Numbered from the stretch's first letter, positions 1 through 6,442 are shown. The stretch is DNA of 9,310 bases from DASRSS01 sp035656335 (GCA_035656335.1 DASRSS010000089.1:1-9310), one strand, 5' to 3'. The notes: generated by a model from the letters alone, not told the origin. A program made the numbers and translations.

Positions 1-1048
1 ACCAACGCCACAGCACGGGCACCCGCGGCCGGTCGATGCGCCGGCCCAGCTTGACCAGCACCGCGGGCAGCACGGTCAGCGAGCCGAGCACCGCTACCGC
101 GACGACGATGATCGATCCCGCGGCGAGCGAGGAGAACACCGCGTAACGCGCGAAGAACATGCCGAGCATCGCGGCGATGACGGCGACGCCCGAGACCAGA
201 ACCGAGTGGCCGGACGTCTCCGCGGCGATCTCGATCGCGTCCAGGTGGGTGTGTCCGCGGTGCCGCTCGGCGCGGGCGCGCTTGACGTAGAACAGCGAGT
301 AGTCGACGCCGACCGCCATGCCCATCAAGAGGATCATGGACGAGGTCGAGCCCGAGTCCGGGAAGAAGTGCGAGACCAGCGATGACAGCCCGGTCGCCGA
401 GCCCACCGCCGACAGCGCGAGCAGGACGGGCACGCCGGCCGCGACGATCGCGCCGAACGCGATCAGCAGGATCACGATCGTGACCGGCATGCTGAACGTC
501 GCGGCCGCGCCGAGGTCCGCGCCGACCTGGTCGTTCACCGCCTGGTTCATCGACACCGAGCCGGACTCCTCGACGCGCAGCCGCGGGTACTGCTTCTGCA
601 CGGCAGCGGTCGCGTCCATGAGCGGGCCCGCGTCGTCGGTGTTCTTCTTCAGCGTCGCCGCGACGAGCAGCGCGGTGCCGTCCTTCGAGCGCACGGGCGC
701 GGCGACACCGGTCACCGACGGCAGCTTGCCCAGCGCGGTGCTCACGTCCGTCGCCGCGCGCTGCGCCGTCGCGACGTCCAACGGCCCGGCCCGCGACGAG
801 ATGAGCACGTCCTCCTCGTCGGGCGATTCGAGGTTCGCGCCGTGGATCATGCGCGCCGCGTGCCCGGACTGCCCGACCGTGCCGTCCAGGTCGGACATTT
901 CGTGCAGGCCCGCGACCTGGCCGATCGCGATGCAGGCGATGACAAACGCGAGCCACATGCCGATGGCGCGCCAGGGATGGGTCGCGCTCCAGCGCGCGAC
1001 TCGAACGGTGGCCGGGCGGCGGCCCGGCGCTGCGGTTGGGGTGCTCAC
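1..1048 (-). CDS. MMPL/RND-family membrane transporter, N-terminal half (3' end beyond left edge)
   Basis: Reading the minus strand from the GTG at 1046-1048 gives 349 codons with no stop before the window edge, so the C-terminal half is missing. Residues 28-46 form the first membrane helix. Residues about 47-185 form the extracytoplasmic loop domain. Helices follow at about 186-206, 207-226, 236-256, 284-302 and 308-332. The signature GVDYSLFYVKRARAER lies at 247-262; Asp249-Tyr250 correspond to the proton-relay Asp-Tyr pair of MmpL proteins. MMPL proteins use the proton gradient to export lipids, drugs or metabolites across the cytoplasmic membrane; the substrate cannot be read here. Family members are usually 700-950 residues. 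The start is supported by AAGGA at 1057-1061, 8 nt upstream. It is divergent from the histidine kinase gene across 170 bp, so the regulator of that system may control it (inference). Family assignment is sure; gene identity is not. Confidence 0.93.
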   Translation of the reverse strand, partial: MSTPTAAPGRRPATVRVARWSATHPWRAIGMWLAFVIACIAIGQVAGLHEMSDLDGTVGQSGHAARMIHGANLESPDEEDVLISSRAGPLDVATAQRAATDVSTALGKLPSVTGVAAPVRSKDGTALLVAATLKKNTDDAGPLMDATAAVQKQYPRLRVEESGSVSMNQAVNDQVGADLGAAATFSMPVTIVILLIAFGAIVAAGVPVLLALSAVGSATGLSSLVSHFFPDSGSTSSMILLMGMAVGVDYSLFYVKRARAERHRGHTHLDAIEIAAETSGHSVLVSGVAVIAAMLGMFFARYAVFSSLAAGSIIVVAVAVLGSLTVLPAVLVKLGRRIDRPRVPVLWRW

Positions 1049-1218
1049 GCGTCGTGTCCTTCTCTTCGAGTTCTTCCGACGCTGATCACGCTTCCGGTCC
1101 GACGGGCGGTGAACACGGGTGGCAGAACCCCAGCCGAGGTGGAGAAAACCCCACCATCGCAGCCGGTGCGGTGCGTCAGGATGGACGCGGAAAGATCGAG
1201 TGATGGACAGGACGTGAC
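1049..1218. promoter_or_regulatory. Divergent control region between MMPL transporter and two-component operon
   Basis: This 170-bp gene-free stretch separates two divergent start codons and must hold promoters for both directions. It carries ribosome binding sites at both ends: AAGGA for the minus gene at 1057-1061 and AGGA for the plus gene at 1209-1212. No convincing -35/-10 pair stands out in either direction. The only strong pattern is the phased direct repeat at 1118-1153, listed separately. Confidence 0.6.
1118..1153 (+). repeat. Imperfect direct repeat, 20-bp phase, candidate operator
   Basis: Copy one is GGTGGCAGAACCCCA (1118-1132). Copy two is GGTGGAGAAAACCCCA (1138-1153). The starts are 20 bp apart, close to two helical turns. 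Each copy has GGTGG facing CCCCA, so each is also partly dyad-like. In the second copy GGTGG (1138-1142) can pair with CCACC (1151-1155). The phasing and the place between a response-regulator operon and a divergent transporter fit a NarL-type operator, but binding is inference. Confidence 0.4.
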
Positions 1219-2328
1219 GTGGTCAACGACTTCGTGAACCGGATCCGGATGCTGGTATGGGCACTCCTCGCGCTGCCGCTGGCGGCGTTCTGCACGGTGC
1301 TGTTCGTGCTGGCCGTCGCCGGCTTCCCGCTCGTCGTGGTCTGGGTCGGCATCCCGTTGCTGTTCGCCACGATCCTCACGCTGCGACCGATCGCGAACAT
1401 CCACCGGCGGTACGCGGGCGCGCTGATCGGCCGCGAGGTCGGCTCGCCGTATCTGCGCAGGCCGAGCGGGAACCTGCTGGTGCGGATGCGCGGCCTGCTC
1501 ATCGAACCGGCGACCTGGCGCGACTTCGCGTGGGTCGCGGTGAACGGCACCGTCGGCCTGGTGCTGTGCATCGTGGGGATCGTCGAGGGCATCCTCGACC
1601 TGATCTTCTGGTGGCTGCCTCCCGGCATGATGGTGCGCGTCCACGCCTACCTCGCGTGCGCGCTGCTCGCCCCGAACGAGCGGACGTCGCTGGCGCAGCG
1701 CGTGCAGCAGCTGACCGAGTCCCGCGCCGAGACCGTGGACACGTCCGCCGCCGAGCTGCGCCGCATCGAGCGCGACCTGCACGACGGCGCGCAGGCCCGG
1801 CTGGTCGCGCTCGGCATGAGCCTGGGCCTGGCCGAGGAGCAGCTCGCCCGCGACCCGGACAACGCGCGCGCCCTGCTGGCCGAGGCGCGCGAGACGAGCA
1901 GCGCCGCGCTGGCCGAACTGCGCGATCTGGTGCGCGGCATCCACCCGCCGGTGCTGGCCGATCGCGGACTCGTCGGCGCGGTGCGCGCGCTGTGCCTCGC
2001 GTCCCCGATCCCGGTCGAGGTCACCGACGAGCTGTCCGGACGGCTGCCCGCGCCGGTCGAGTCCGCCGCCTACTTCGCGCTCGCCGAGGCGGTCACCAAC
2101 ATGATCAAGCACAGCGGGGCGAGCACCGCGTCCGTCCACATCGAGCATCGCGAGGGCCTGCTGCGAATGCAGGTGCGCGACGACGGAGCCGGGGGAGCGG
2201 ACGAGTCGCTCGGAACCGGGCTGCGCGGCATCGCCCGGCGGCTGTCCGCGTTCGACGGGACCTTGGACGTGACCAGCCCGGTCGGCGGACCGACCGTCCT
2301 GACGATGACCCTGCCCTGCACGTCATAG
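1219..2328 (+). CDS. Membrane sensor histidine kinase (HisKA_3, NarL-partner type)
   Basis: A 369-residue sensor kinase that autophosphorylates on His and passes the phosphate to the regulator encoded next. Hydrophobic segments at about 12-35, 37-56, 105-133 and 138-152 give a membrane-embedded sensor resembling the 'putative sensor' domain common in actinobacterial kinases. There is no large extracellular domain. The HisKA_3 dimerisation helix carries RIERDLHDGAQARL with phospho-acceptor His188. The HATPase domain follows: N box EAVTNMIKHS (Asn294), G1 box VRDDGAGG (320-326 region) and G2 box GTGLRGIARRL (332-342). The GTG start has AGGA at 1209-1212, 6 nt upstream; the nearby GTG at 1214 is out of frame and stops quickly. 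The stop is 10 nt before the regulator start, so the two are co-transcribed. The stimulus is unknown; a membrane-buried sensor suggests cell-envelope stress (inference). Confidence 0.95.
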   Translation: MVNDFVNRIRMLVWALLALPLAAFCTVLFVLAVAGFPLVVVWVGIPLLFATILTLRPIANIHRRYAGALIGREVGSPYLRRPSGNLLVRMRGLLIEPATWRDFAWVAVNGTVGLVLCIVGIVEGILDLIFWWLPPGMMVRVHAYLACALLAPNERTSLAQRVQQLTESRAETVDTSAAELRRIERDLHDGAQARLVALGMSLGLAEEQLARDPDNARALLAEARETSSAALAELRDLVRGIHPPVLADRGLVGAVRALCLASPIPVEVTDELSGRLPAPVESAAYFALAEAVTNMIKHSGASTASVHIEHREGLLRMQVRDDGAGGADESLGTGLRGIARRLSAFDGTLDVTSPVGGPTVLTMTLPCTS

Positions 2329-2338
2329 GGTCCACCAT

Positions 2339-2986
2339 GTGCGCGTCGTCATCGCCGAGGACCTGGCCCTGCTGCGGGACGGGCTGATCAGGCTGCTCGA
2401 GGCGCACGACTTCGAGGTGCTCGAGGCGGTCGACAACGGTCCGTCCCTGCTGCGCGCGCTCACCACGCACCGTCCGGACGTCGCGGTCGTGGACGTGCGC
2501 CTGCCCCCGACGTTCACCGACGAGGGCCTGCGCGCGGCGATCGAGGCGCGCGCGCAGCTACCGGGTCTACCGGTGCTGGTGCTGTCGCAGTACGTCGAGC
2601 AGTTGTACGCGCGCGAACTGCTCGCCGACCGCAGCGGAGGAGTCGGCTACCTGCTCAAGGACCGCGTGTTCAACGTCGGCCAGTTCGTCGACGCCGTGCG
2701 CCAGGTCGCCGCGGGCGGTACCGCGATGGACCCCGAGGTCGTCGCGCAGCTGCTCAGCCGCAGGTCCGCGGCGGACGAACCGATCACCACACTGACGCCG
2801 CGCGAGCGCGAGGTGCTCGGGCTGATGGCCGAGGGACGTTCCAACGCCGCCATCGCCGCGCGCCTGTTCATCACCGAGAAGGCGGTCAGCAAGCACACCA
2901 ACTCGATCTTCGCCAGGCTCGCGCTGCCGCCGTCCGAGGACGACAACCGGCGCGTGCTGGCGGTGCTGGCCTACCTGAACGGCTAG
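2339..2986 (+). CDS. NarL/LuxR-family response regulator
   Basis: A 215-residue DNA-binding regulator, partner of the upstream kinase. The receiver domain covers about 1-120: acidic pair Glu7-Asp8, phospho-acceptor Asp52 in VAVVDVRLPP, switch Ser83 in VLVLSQY and conserved Lys107 in YLLKDR. The LuxR-type helix-turn-helix covers about 151-197, beginning LTPREREVLGLMAEG and containing the recognition-helix region TEKAVSKHTNSIF. The start is the GTG at 2339, overlapping an out-of-frame ATG at 2337. AGGG at 2327-2330, inside the kinase stop region, lies 8 nt upstream and supports GTG and translational coupling. The length is normal and all catalytic residues are present. Likely targets are its own operon and perhaps the divergent MMPL gene (inference). 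The gene ends 6 nt before a long hairpin. Confidence 0.95.
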   Translation: MRVVIAEDLALLRDGLIRLLEAHDFEVLEAVDNGPSLLRALTTHRPDVAVVDVRLPPTFTDEGLRAAIEARAQLPGLPVLVLSQYVEQLYARELLADRSGGVGYLLKDRVFNVGQFVDAVRQVAAGGTAMDPEVVAQLLSRRSAADEPITTLTPREREVLGLMAEGRSNAAIAARLFITEKAVSKHTNSIFARLALPPSEDDNRRVLAVLAYLNG

Positions 2987-2992
2987 CTCCTG

Positions 2993-3056
2993 CCGCCTTT
3001 TCCGACACCATGCCCGCCCCAGCCGTCCAGAACGGGCACCGTGTCGGAAAAGGCGG
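2993..3056. terminator. Bidirectional hairpin terminator between convergent genes
   Basis: The left arm CCGCCTTTTCCGACAC (2993-3008) is the exact reverse complement of GTGTCGGAAAAGGCGG (3041-3056), 16 of 16 bp. Inside it, after a 2x2 mismatch, TGCCCG (3011-3016) pairs with CGGGCA (3033-3038), leaving a 16-nt loop. It fills the gap between the response regulator stop (2986) and the DUF3043 stop (3058-3060). The AAAA/TTTT run is inside the stem and no separate U tract follows, as is common for actinobacterial terminators. Confidence 0.85.
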
Positions 3057-3057
3057 T

Positions 3058-3672
3058 CTAAATCTGGTCGCCGCGCTCGACCTGGGGAGCGGGCAGGCGC
3101 CAGCGCCGGGGCAGGTAGGCGCGGCTGCCGGCGTAGAAGCCGATCGACATCGCGCTGCCCTGCGCGGACCCGAACCGGGAGATCGCCATCCGTCGCAGCC
3201 GCGCGCCCACCACGTACCACTCGACGAGCAGCCCGAAGAACATCGCGATGATCACCAGCTGGATGATCGCGGCCTGCGGGATCACCCAGGTCGCGATCAT
3301 CAGCGGGAACAGCCACAGCAGGTAGTTGCTGAACATTCGGTGCGAGTCGACGTAGTCACGCGCGAGCTTGCGCGTCGGTCCCTGGTCGCGCGCGGGCAGC
3401 AGCTCGCCGGAGCGCAGCGCGGCACGGCGTTGCGCCGGCGTCAGCGACTTGCCGGTGGACGCGCGGGCCGTGCGCGCCTGCTTGGACAGCTGCTTCTGCC
3501 GCGCGTAGGCCTCCTTGCGCGTCTTCGGCGCGGTGACCGGCCCGCGCTGGCCCACGACGTCGCGGCGCTTCGGGGTCGGACGGCCCTTGCCTCCGTTCGC
3601 GGCGGTGGTCTCGGGCTCCGCCTCGACGACCTCGGTGTCGGCGGATGTATCGGCGGACTTACGCAGCTTCAC
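3058..3672 (-). CDS. DUF3043 family membrane protein
   Basis: A 204-residue protein of the actinobacterial DUF3043 family; function unknown. Residues 1-55 are acidic, then basic and probably disordered, with the family-typical KGRPTPKRR at 29-37. Residues 56-112 are Arg/Lys-rich and cytoplasmic, including RKLARDYVDSHR. Two membrane helices follow at about 114-134 and 136-157, then a basic C-terminal tail. The start is the GTG at 3670-3672; no clear Shine-Dalgarno lies upstream, but TACCCT ends 7 nt before it (see the -10 entry). It lies 21 nt downstream of the nadA stop on the same strand, so it could be read through from nadA as well as from its own promoter. Nothing in the sequence links it mechanistically to NAD synthesis. 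The family call rests on the motif and topology, from memory. Confidence 0.85.
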   Translation of the reverse strand: MKLRKSADTSADTEVVEAEPETTAANGGKGRPTPKRRDVVGQRGPVTAPKTRKEAYARQKQLSKQARTARASTGKSLTPAQRRAALRSGELLPARDQGPTRKLARDYVDSHRMFSNYLLWLFPLMIATWVIPQAAIIQLVIIAMFFGLLVEWYVVGARLRRMAISRFGSAQGSAMSIGFYAGSRAYLPRRWRLPAPQVERGDQI

Positions 3673-3679
3673 GGCGTCC

Positions 3680-3685
3680 AGGGTA
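3680..3685 (-). promoter_or_regulatory. Possible -10 box giving a leaderless DUF3043 transcript
   Basis: On the minus strand TACCCT fits TANNNT and ends 7 nt before the GTG start, the geometry expected for a transcript beginning at the start codon. It lies inside the 21-nt gap after nadA. No Shine-Dalgarno is present. No clear -35 was identified; actinobacterial sigma-A promoters often lack one. Confidence 0.35.
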
Positions 3686-3693
3686 CGGATCGG

Positions 3694-4857
3694 TCAGGGC
3701 AGGGCCAGCATCCGGTCGAGCGCCAGCCGGGCGTTGGCCGCTGTCGTGCTTTCGACGGCGATCCGGTTGACCACCTCGCCGCGCACCAGCGACTCCAGCG
3801 TGTGCACCAGGTGCGGCAGGTCGATCCGGTTCATCGTGGAGCAGTAGCAGACGTTCTTCTCCAGGAACACGATCTGCTTGTCCGGGTGCGTGTTCGCCAG
3901 CCGGCGCACCAGGTTGAGCTCGGTGCCGAGGGCCCACGCGGTGCCCGGTTCGGCCGCCTCGATCGTCTTGATGATGTATTCGGTGGACCCGACGTAGTCG
4001 GCCTGCAGCACGACCTCGTGCCGGCATTCCGGGTGGACGAGGACGCTCACGCCCGGGATCCGCTCCCGCACCTCGGCGACCGCGTCCACGGAGAACCGCC
4101 CGTGGACGGAGCAGTGACCCTGCCACAGGATCATCTTCGCGGCGCGCAGCTGTTCCGGCGTCAGGCCGCCGCCTGGACGGTGCGGGTTGTAGACGACGCA
4201 GTCGGCCAGCGACAGGCCCAGCTGCAGCACCGCGGTGTTGCGTCCGAGGTGCTGGTCCGGCATGAACAGCACCTTCTGGCCCTGCTCGAACGCCCACTCC
4301 AGCGCGCGCTTCGCATTGGACGACGTGCACACCGTGCCGCCGTGCTCGCCGGTGAACGCCTTGATCGCGGCGCTGGAGTTCATGTACGTGACTGGCACGG
4401 TGACGTCGGCGACGCCGGCCTCGGTCAGCACGTCCCAGGCCTCGAGCACCTGCTGGTGGTCGGCCATGTCCGCCATCGAGCAGCCCGCGGTCAGGTCCGG
4501 CAGCACGACGGGCTGGTCCGGCCGGGTCAGGATGTCTGCGGACTCGGCCATGAAGTGCACTCCGCAGAACACCACGTACTCGGCCTGCGGGCGGGCGGCC
4601 GCGTCGCGCGCCAGCTTGAACGAGTCGCCCGTGACGTCGGCGAACTGGATGACCTCGTCGCGCTGGTAGTGGTGGCCGAGCACGAACACCCGCTCGCCCA
4701 GGGCGTCCTTGGCGGCCCGGGCCCGCGCGACCAGGTCCGGGTCGGACGCGGGCGGCAGCTCGCCCGGACAGTCCACGCCCCGCTCGGAGTCCGGATCGCT
4801 GCCCCGTCCGAGCAACAGCAGCGCGAGCGGGGTGGACGCCGGCTCGGTGAAAGTCAT
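3694..4857 (-). CDS. nadA: Quinolinate synthase NadA
   Basis: A 387-residue [4Fe-4S] enzyme that condenses iminoaspartate with dihydroxyacetone phosphate to make quinolinate in de novo NAD synthesis; cytoplasmic. Family motifs are complete: VLGHHYQRDEV (59-69, His62), GDSF (Ser79), TAGCSMAD (Cys126), TYMNSSA (Tyr158-Asn160), CTSSNA (Ser179), WQGHCSVH (Cys249), HPEC (275-278), STEY (Thr292) and CYCSTMNRI (Cys339). From spacing (123 and 90 residues), Cys126, Cys249 and Cys339 are the cluster ligands, as in the Bacillus-type long NadA. The first 40 residues are a variable extension. The start is ATG at 4855-4857 with no good Shine-Dalgarno but a -10-like TACGCT 6 nt upstream. nadB and nadC do not adjoin it; a DUF3043 gene follows instead. 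A Fe-S carrier gene lies divergently, 145 bp away. Confidence 0.97.
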   Translation of the reverse strand: MTFTEPASTPLALLLLGRGSDPDSERGVDCPGELPPASDPDLVARARAAKDALGERVFVLGHHYQRDEVIQFADVTGDSFKLARDAAARPQAEYVVFCGVHFMAESADILTRPDQPVVLPDLTAGCSMADMADHQQVLEAWDVLTEAGVADVTVPVTYMNSSAAIKAFTGEHGGTVCTSSNAKRALEWAFEQGQKVLFMPDQHLGRNTAVLQLGLSLADCVVYNPHRPGGGLTPEQLRAAKMILWQGHCSVHGRFSVDAVAEVRERIPGVSVLVHPECRHEVVLQADYVGSTEYIIKTIEAAEPGTAWALGTELNLVRRLANTHPDKQIVFLEKNVCYCSTMNRIDLPHLVHTLESLVRGEVVNRIAVESTTAANARLALDRMLALP

Positions 4858-4863
4858 GCGCGC

Positions 4864-4869
4864 AGCGTA
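4864..4869 (-). promoter_or_regulatory. Possible -10 box giving a leaderless nadA transcript
   Basis: Minus-strand TACGCT matches TANNNT and ends 6 nt before the nadA ATG. There is no Shine-Dalgarno in between, which fits leaderless transcription. No good -35 is seen 16-18 nt further upstream. One hexamer of this kind can arise by chance. Confidence 0.35.
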
Positions 4870-4907
4870 ATCCGGGCCGCCAAACAGCGGACCTGCGCGT
4901 GTTGTGG

Positions 4908-4918
4908 GCCACCGTGGC
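4908..4918. promoter_or_regulatory. 11-bp palindrome next to the iscA-like promoter, candidate operator
   Basis: GCCACCGTGGC has two 5-bp inverted arms around one central base. It directly abuts the -10-like TACTAT at 4919-4924, so a bound protein would cover the -35/spacer region. It sits in the shared nadA/iscA-like control region. No specific regulator family can be recognised. Confidence 0.3.
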
Positions 4919-4924
4919 TACTAT
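4919..4924 (+). promoter_or_regulatory. Probable -10 box of the IscA-like gene
   Basis: TACTAT is a close match to TATAAT/TANNNT, in otherwise GC-rich sequence. It predicts a start near 4931 and a leader of about 72 nt before the ATG at 5003. No canonical -35 lies 17 bp upstream; TTGTGG at 4902-4907 is too close, with an 11-bp spacer. Confidence 0.45.
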
Positions 4925-4943
4925 GGGAATAGTGATCGCAAGC

Positions 4944-4958
4944 CGGGTCGTTGACCCG
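4944..4958 (+). promoter_or_regulatory. 5'-UTR hairpin ahead of the IscA-like gene
   Basis: CGGGTC (4944-4949) and GACCCG (4953-4958) form a perfect 6-bp stem with a GTT loop. The hairpin lies early in the predicted leader, well before the ribosome binding site GGGAG (4991-4995, 7 nt before ATG), so it does not hide the start. It may stabilise the transcript or be incidental; it fits no known riboswitch I recognise. Confidence 0.3.
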
Positions 4959-5002
4959 ACGAGACACCGTCGGAAGACCGAGCTACCAGTGGGAGCAGCA
5001 TC

Positions 5003-5389
5003 ATGACCGCAGCCGAAACGACCACCGTCGAGCTGACCAGCGCCCCCGCGGAGGCGCCGTCGAGCACGCTGACGCTGACCGAGGGTGCCGCGGCGAAGGT
5101 GCGCGCGCTGCTCGACCAGGAGGGCCGAGACGACCTGCGGCTGCGCGTGGCCGTCCAGCCCGGCGGCTGCTCGGGCATGCAGTACCAGCTGTTCTTCGAC
5201 GAGCGCAGCCTGGACGGCGACCTCGAGCTGGACCTGAACGGCGTCCCGGTCGTCGTGGACCGCATGAGCGCCCCGTACCTCGGTGGCGCCACGATCGACT
5301 TCACCGACACGATCGAGCAGCAGGGCTTCACGATCGACAACCCGAACGCCTCGGGCGGCTGCGCCTGCGGCAACAGCTTCTGCGGCTGA
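5003..5389 (+). CDS. IscA/ErpA (HesB) family iron-sulfur cluster carrier
   Basis: A 128-residue A-type carrier that holds Fe-S clusters and delivers them to apo-enzymes in the cytoplasm. After a Thr/Ala-rich N-terminal extension (1-21) comes the HesB domain: LTLTEGAAAKVRALL, then VQPGGCSGMQYQLFFDE with Cys56, then the C-terminal GGCACGNSF motif with Cys120 and Cys122. These are the three canonical cluster ligands; an extra Cys127 sits one residue from the end. The ATG start has GGGAG 7 nt upstream. It is divergent from nadA, whose product needs a 4Fe-4S cluster, and upstream of adoK in the same direction. It resembles the mycobacterial IscA-like protein Rv2204c, whose gene is also near adoK. 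The call of A-type carrier is firm; whether it acts as IscA or ErpA cannot be decided, so no symbol is given. Confidence 0.95.
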   Translation: MTAAETTTVELTSAPAEAPSSTLTLTEGAAAKVRALLDQEGRDDLRLRVAVQPGGCSGMQYQLFFDERSLDGDLELDLNGVPVVVDRMSAPYLGGATIDFTDTIEQQGFTIDNPNASGGCACGNSFCG

Positions 5390-5404
5390 CGGGCTGACCC
5401 TTCG

Positions 5405-5422
5405 GCGCGCGCAAGCGCGCGC
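5405..5422 (+). terminator. GC hairpin after the IscA-like gene, possible terminator
   Basis: GCGCGCGC and GCGCGCGC flank AA at 5413-5414 and can fold into a 7-bp stem with a CAAG tetraloop. It starts 16 nt after the stop at 5389, followed by GGTTAGGT rather than a U tract. It could terminate the iscA-like transcript or partly block read-through into adoK. Alternating GC is common in such genomes, so the call is modest. Confidence 0.45.
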
Positions 5423-5429
5423 GGTTAGG

Positions 5430-5435
5430 TAGCGT
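5430..5435 (+). promoter_or_regulatory. Possible -10 box of adoK (near-leaderless)
   Basis: TAGCGT fits TANNNT and ends 8 nt before the adoK ATG at 5444. No proper Shine-Dalgarno lies in the usual window; the nearest AGG is about 14 nt away. The hexamer follows the 5405-5422 hairpin directly, so adoK may have its own promoter. Confidence 0.3.
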
Positions 5436-5443
5436 TCGGTCAC

Positions 5444-6415
5444 ATGCCGGTTCTCGTCGCGGGCTCCATCGCCACCGACCATCTGATGCACTTCCCGGGG
5501 AAGTTCTCCGAGCAGTTGCTGGCCGATCAGCTGCACAAGGTGTCGCTGTCGTTCCTGGTCGACGACCTGGTCGTGCGCCGCGGCGGCGTCGCGCCGAACA
5601 TCTGCTACGGCATGGCCCAGCTCGGCGGCGAGCCGGTGCTGATCGGCGCCGTCGGCGAGGACTTCGACGACTACCGCGCCTGGCTTGAGCGCCACGGTGT
5701 CGACTGCCGCCACGTGTACGTCTCCCCGCTGCACCACACCGCGCGGTTCGTCTGCACGACGGACGAGGAGATGTGCCAGATCGGCTCGTTCTACGCCGGC
5801 GCGATGCCCGAAGCGCGGCACATCGAGCTGAAGACGGCGTGGGACGCCACCGGCGCGGACCTCGCCGTGATCAGCGCGTACGACCCGGACTCGATGGTCC
5901 AGCACAGCCAGGAATGCCGCGAGCGGGGCTACCGGTTCGCCGCGGACCCGTCGCAGCAGATCGCCCGCATGGACGGCGACCAGTTGCGCGCCCTGATCGA
6001 AGGCGCCGACCTGCTGTTCACGAACGACTACGAGAAGAGCCTGCTCGAATCCAAGACGGGCCTGTCGAGCGCCGACGTGCTCAAGCTAGTGAACGTGCGC
6101 ATCACCACGCTCGGCTCGGCCGGCGTCGAGATCACCGGCCAGGACTTGGAGCCGGTGCGCGTGCCGGTCGCGAAGGAGCGCGCCAAGGCCGATCCGACCG
6201 GTGTCGGCGACGCGTTTCGTGCCGGGCTGCTGTCCGCCCGCGGCTGGGGGCTGTCCTGGGAGCGGTCGGCCCAGGTCGGCAGCCTGCTCGCGACCCTCGT
6301 ACTGGAGACGGTCGGCACGCAGGAGTACCAGGTCGACAAGGTCGAGTTCGCCGAGCGGCTGGCCGAGTCCTACGGCGACGACTGCGCCGCCGAGGTCGTG
6401 CCGCACCTGCCGTAG
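5444..6415 (+). CDS. adoK: Adenosine kinase (PfkB/ribokinase fold)
   Basis: A 323-residue sugar/nucleoside kinase that phosphorylates adenosine to AMP with ATP in purine salvage. It closely matches the mycobacterial enzyme Rv2202c from memory: GSIATDHLM (7-15), FSEQLL, HKVSLSFLVDDLV (31-43), the glycine pair at 47-48 in RRGGVAPN, HTARFVCTTD (98-107), AADPSQQIARM (166-176) and LFTNDYE (191-197). The PfkB signature DPTGVGDAFRAG lies at 250-261, with Asp256 as the catalytic base and the GVGD anion hole. Length and motifs are complete. This bacterial adenosine kinase is typical of actinobacteria and is closer to ribokinases than to eukaryotic adenosine kinase. The gene follows the IscA-like gene after 54 bp and is convergent with asnB. 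The nearest alternative is another PfkB sugar kinase, judged unlikely. Confidence 0.93.
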   Translation: MPVLVAGSIATDHLMHFPGKFSEQLLADQLHKVSLSFLVDDLVVRRGGVAPNICYGMAQLGGEPVLIGAVGEDFDDYRAWLERHGVDCRHVYVSPLHHTARFVCTTDEEMCQIGSFYAGAMPEARHIELKTAWDATGADLAVISAYDPDSMVQHSQECRERGYRFAADPSQQIARMDGDQLRALIEGADLLFTNDYEKSLLESKTGLSSADVLKLVNVRITTLGSAGVEITGQDLEPVRVPVAKERAKADPTGVGDAFRAGLLSARGWGLSWERSAQVGSLLATLVLETVGTQEYQVDKVEFAERLAESYGDDCAAEVVPHLP

Positions 6416-6442
6416 CCGGCGGCGTTCTGCGCACGCGCCGGC
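6415..6442. terminator. Shared hairpin terminator between adoK and asnB
   Basis: GCCGGCG (6415-6421) pairs perfectly with CGCCGGC (6436-6442), 7 bp with a 14-nt loop. It fills almost all of the 33-bp gap between two convergent genes and begins at the last base of the adoK stop codon. No U tract is present on either strand. Confidence 0.6.

Noticed and set aside
318..1085. 255-codon open frame on the plus strand at the left edge
   Set aside because: The minus strand here encodes a clear MMPL transporter with membrane helices and the GVDYSLF signature; the plus frame is its shadow.
1138..1155. GGTGG/CCACC 5-bp hairpin as a terminator or attenuator upstream of the kinase gene
   Set aside because: The stem is short, lies between divergent genes rather than after one, and is better explained as part of the direct repeat.
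1045..2148. 367-codon open frame on the minus strand under the histidine kinase gene
   Set aside because: The plus strand holds HisKA_3 and HATPase motifs in order; the antisense frame is compositionally biased and also overlaps the MMPL start region.
4564..4566. Cys98 of NadA (in FCGVHFMAES) as a cluster ligand
   Set aside because: Spacing against long NadA proteins fits Cys126, Cys249 and Cys339 with the substrate residues in register; Cys98 does not fit.
3010..4932. 640-codon open frame on the plus strand, antisense to DUF3043 and nadA
   Set aside because: It is the mirror of two genes with complete family motifs. Its translation is Arg/His/Asp/Gln-rich with no recognisable domain, as expected from the opposite strand of GC-rich coding DNA.
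3659..5905. 748-codon open frame on the minus strand covering nadA, the intergenic region, the IscA-like gene and part of adoK
   Set aside because: It crosses three confirmed genes out of frame and a promoter region, with biased Arg/Gly/Ala composition and no domain.
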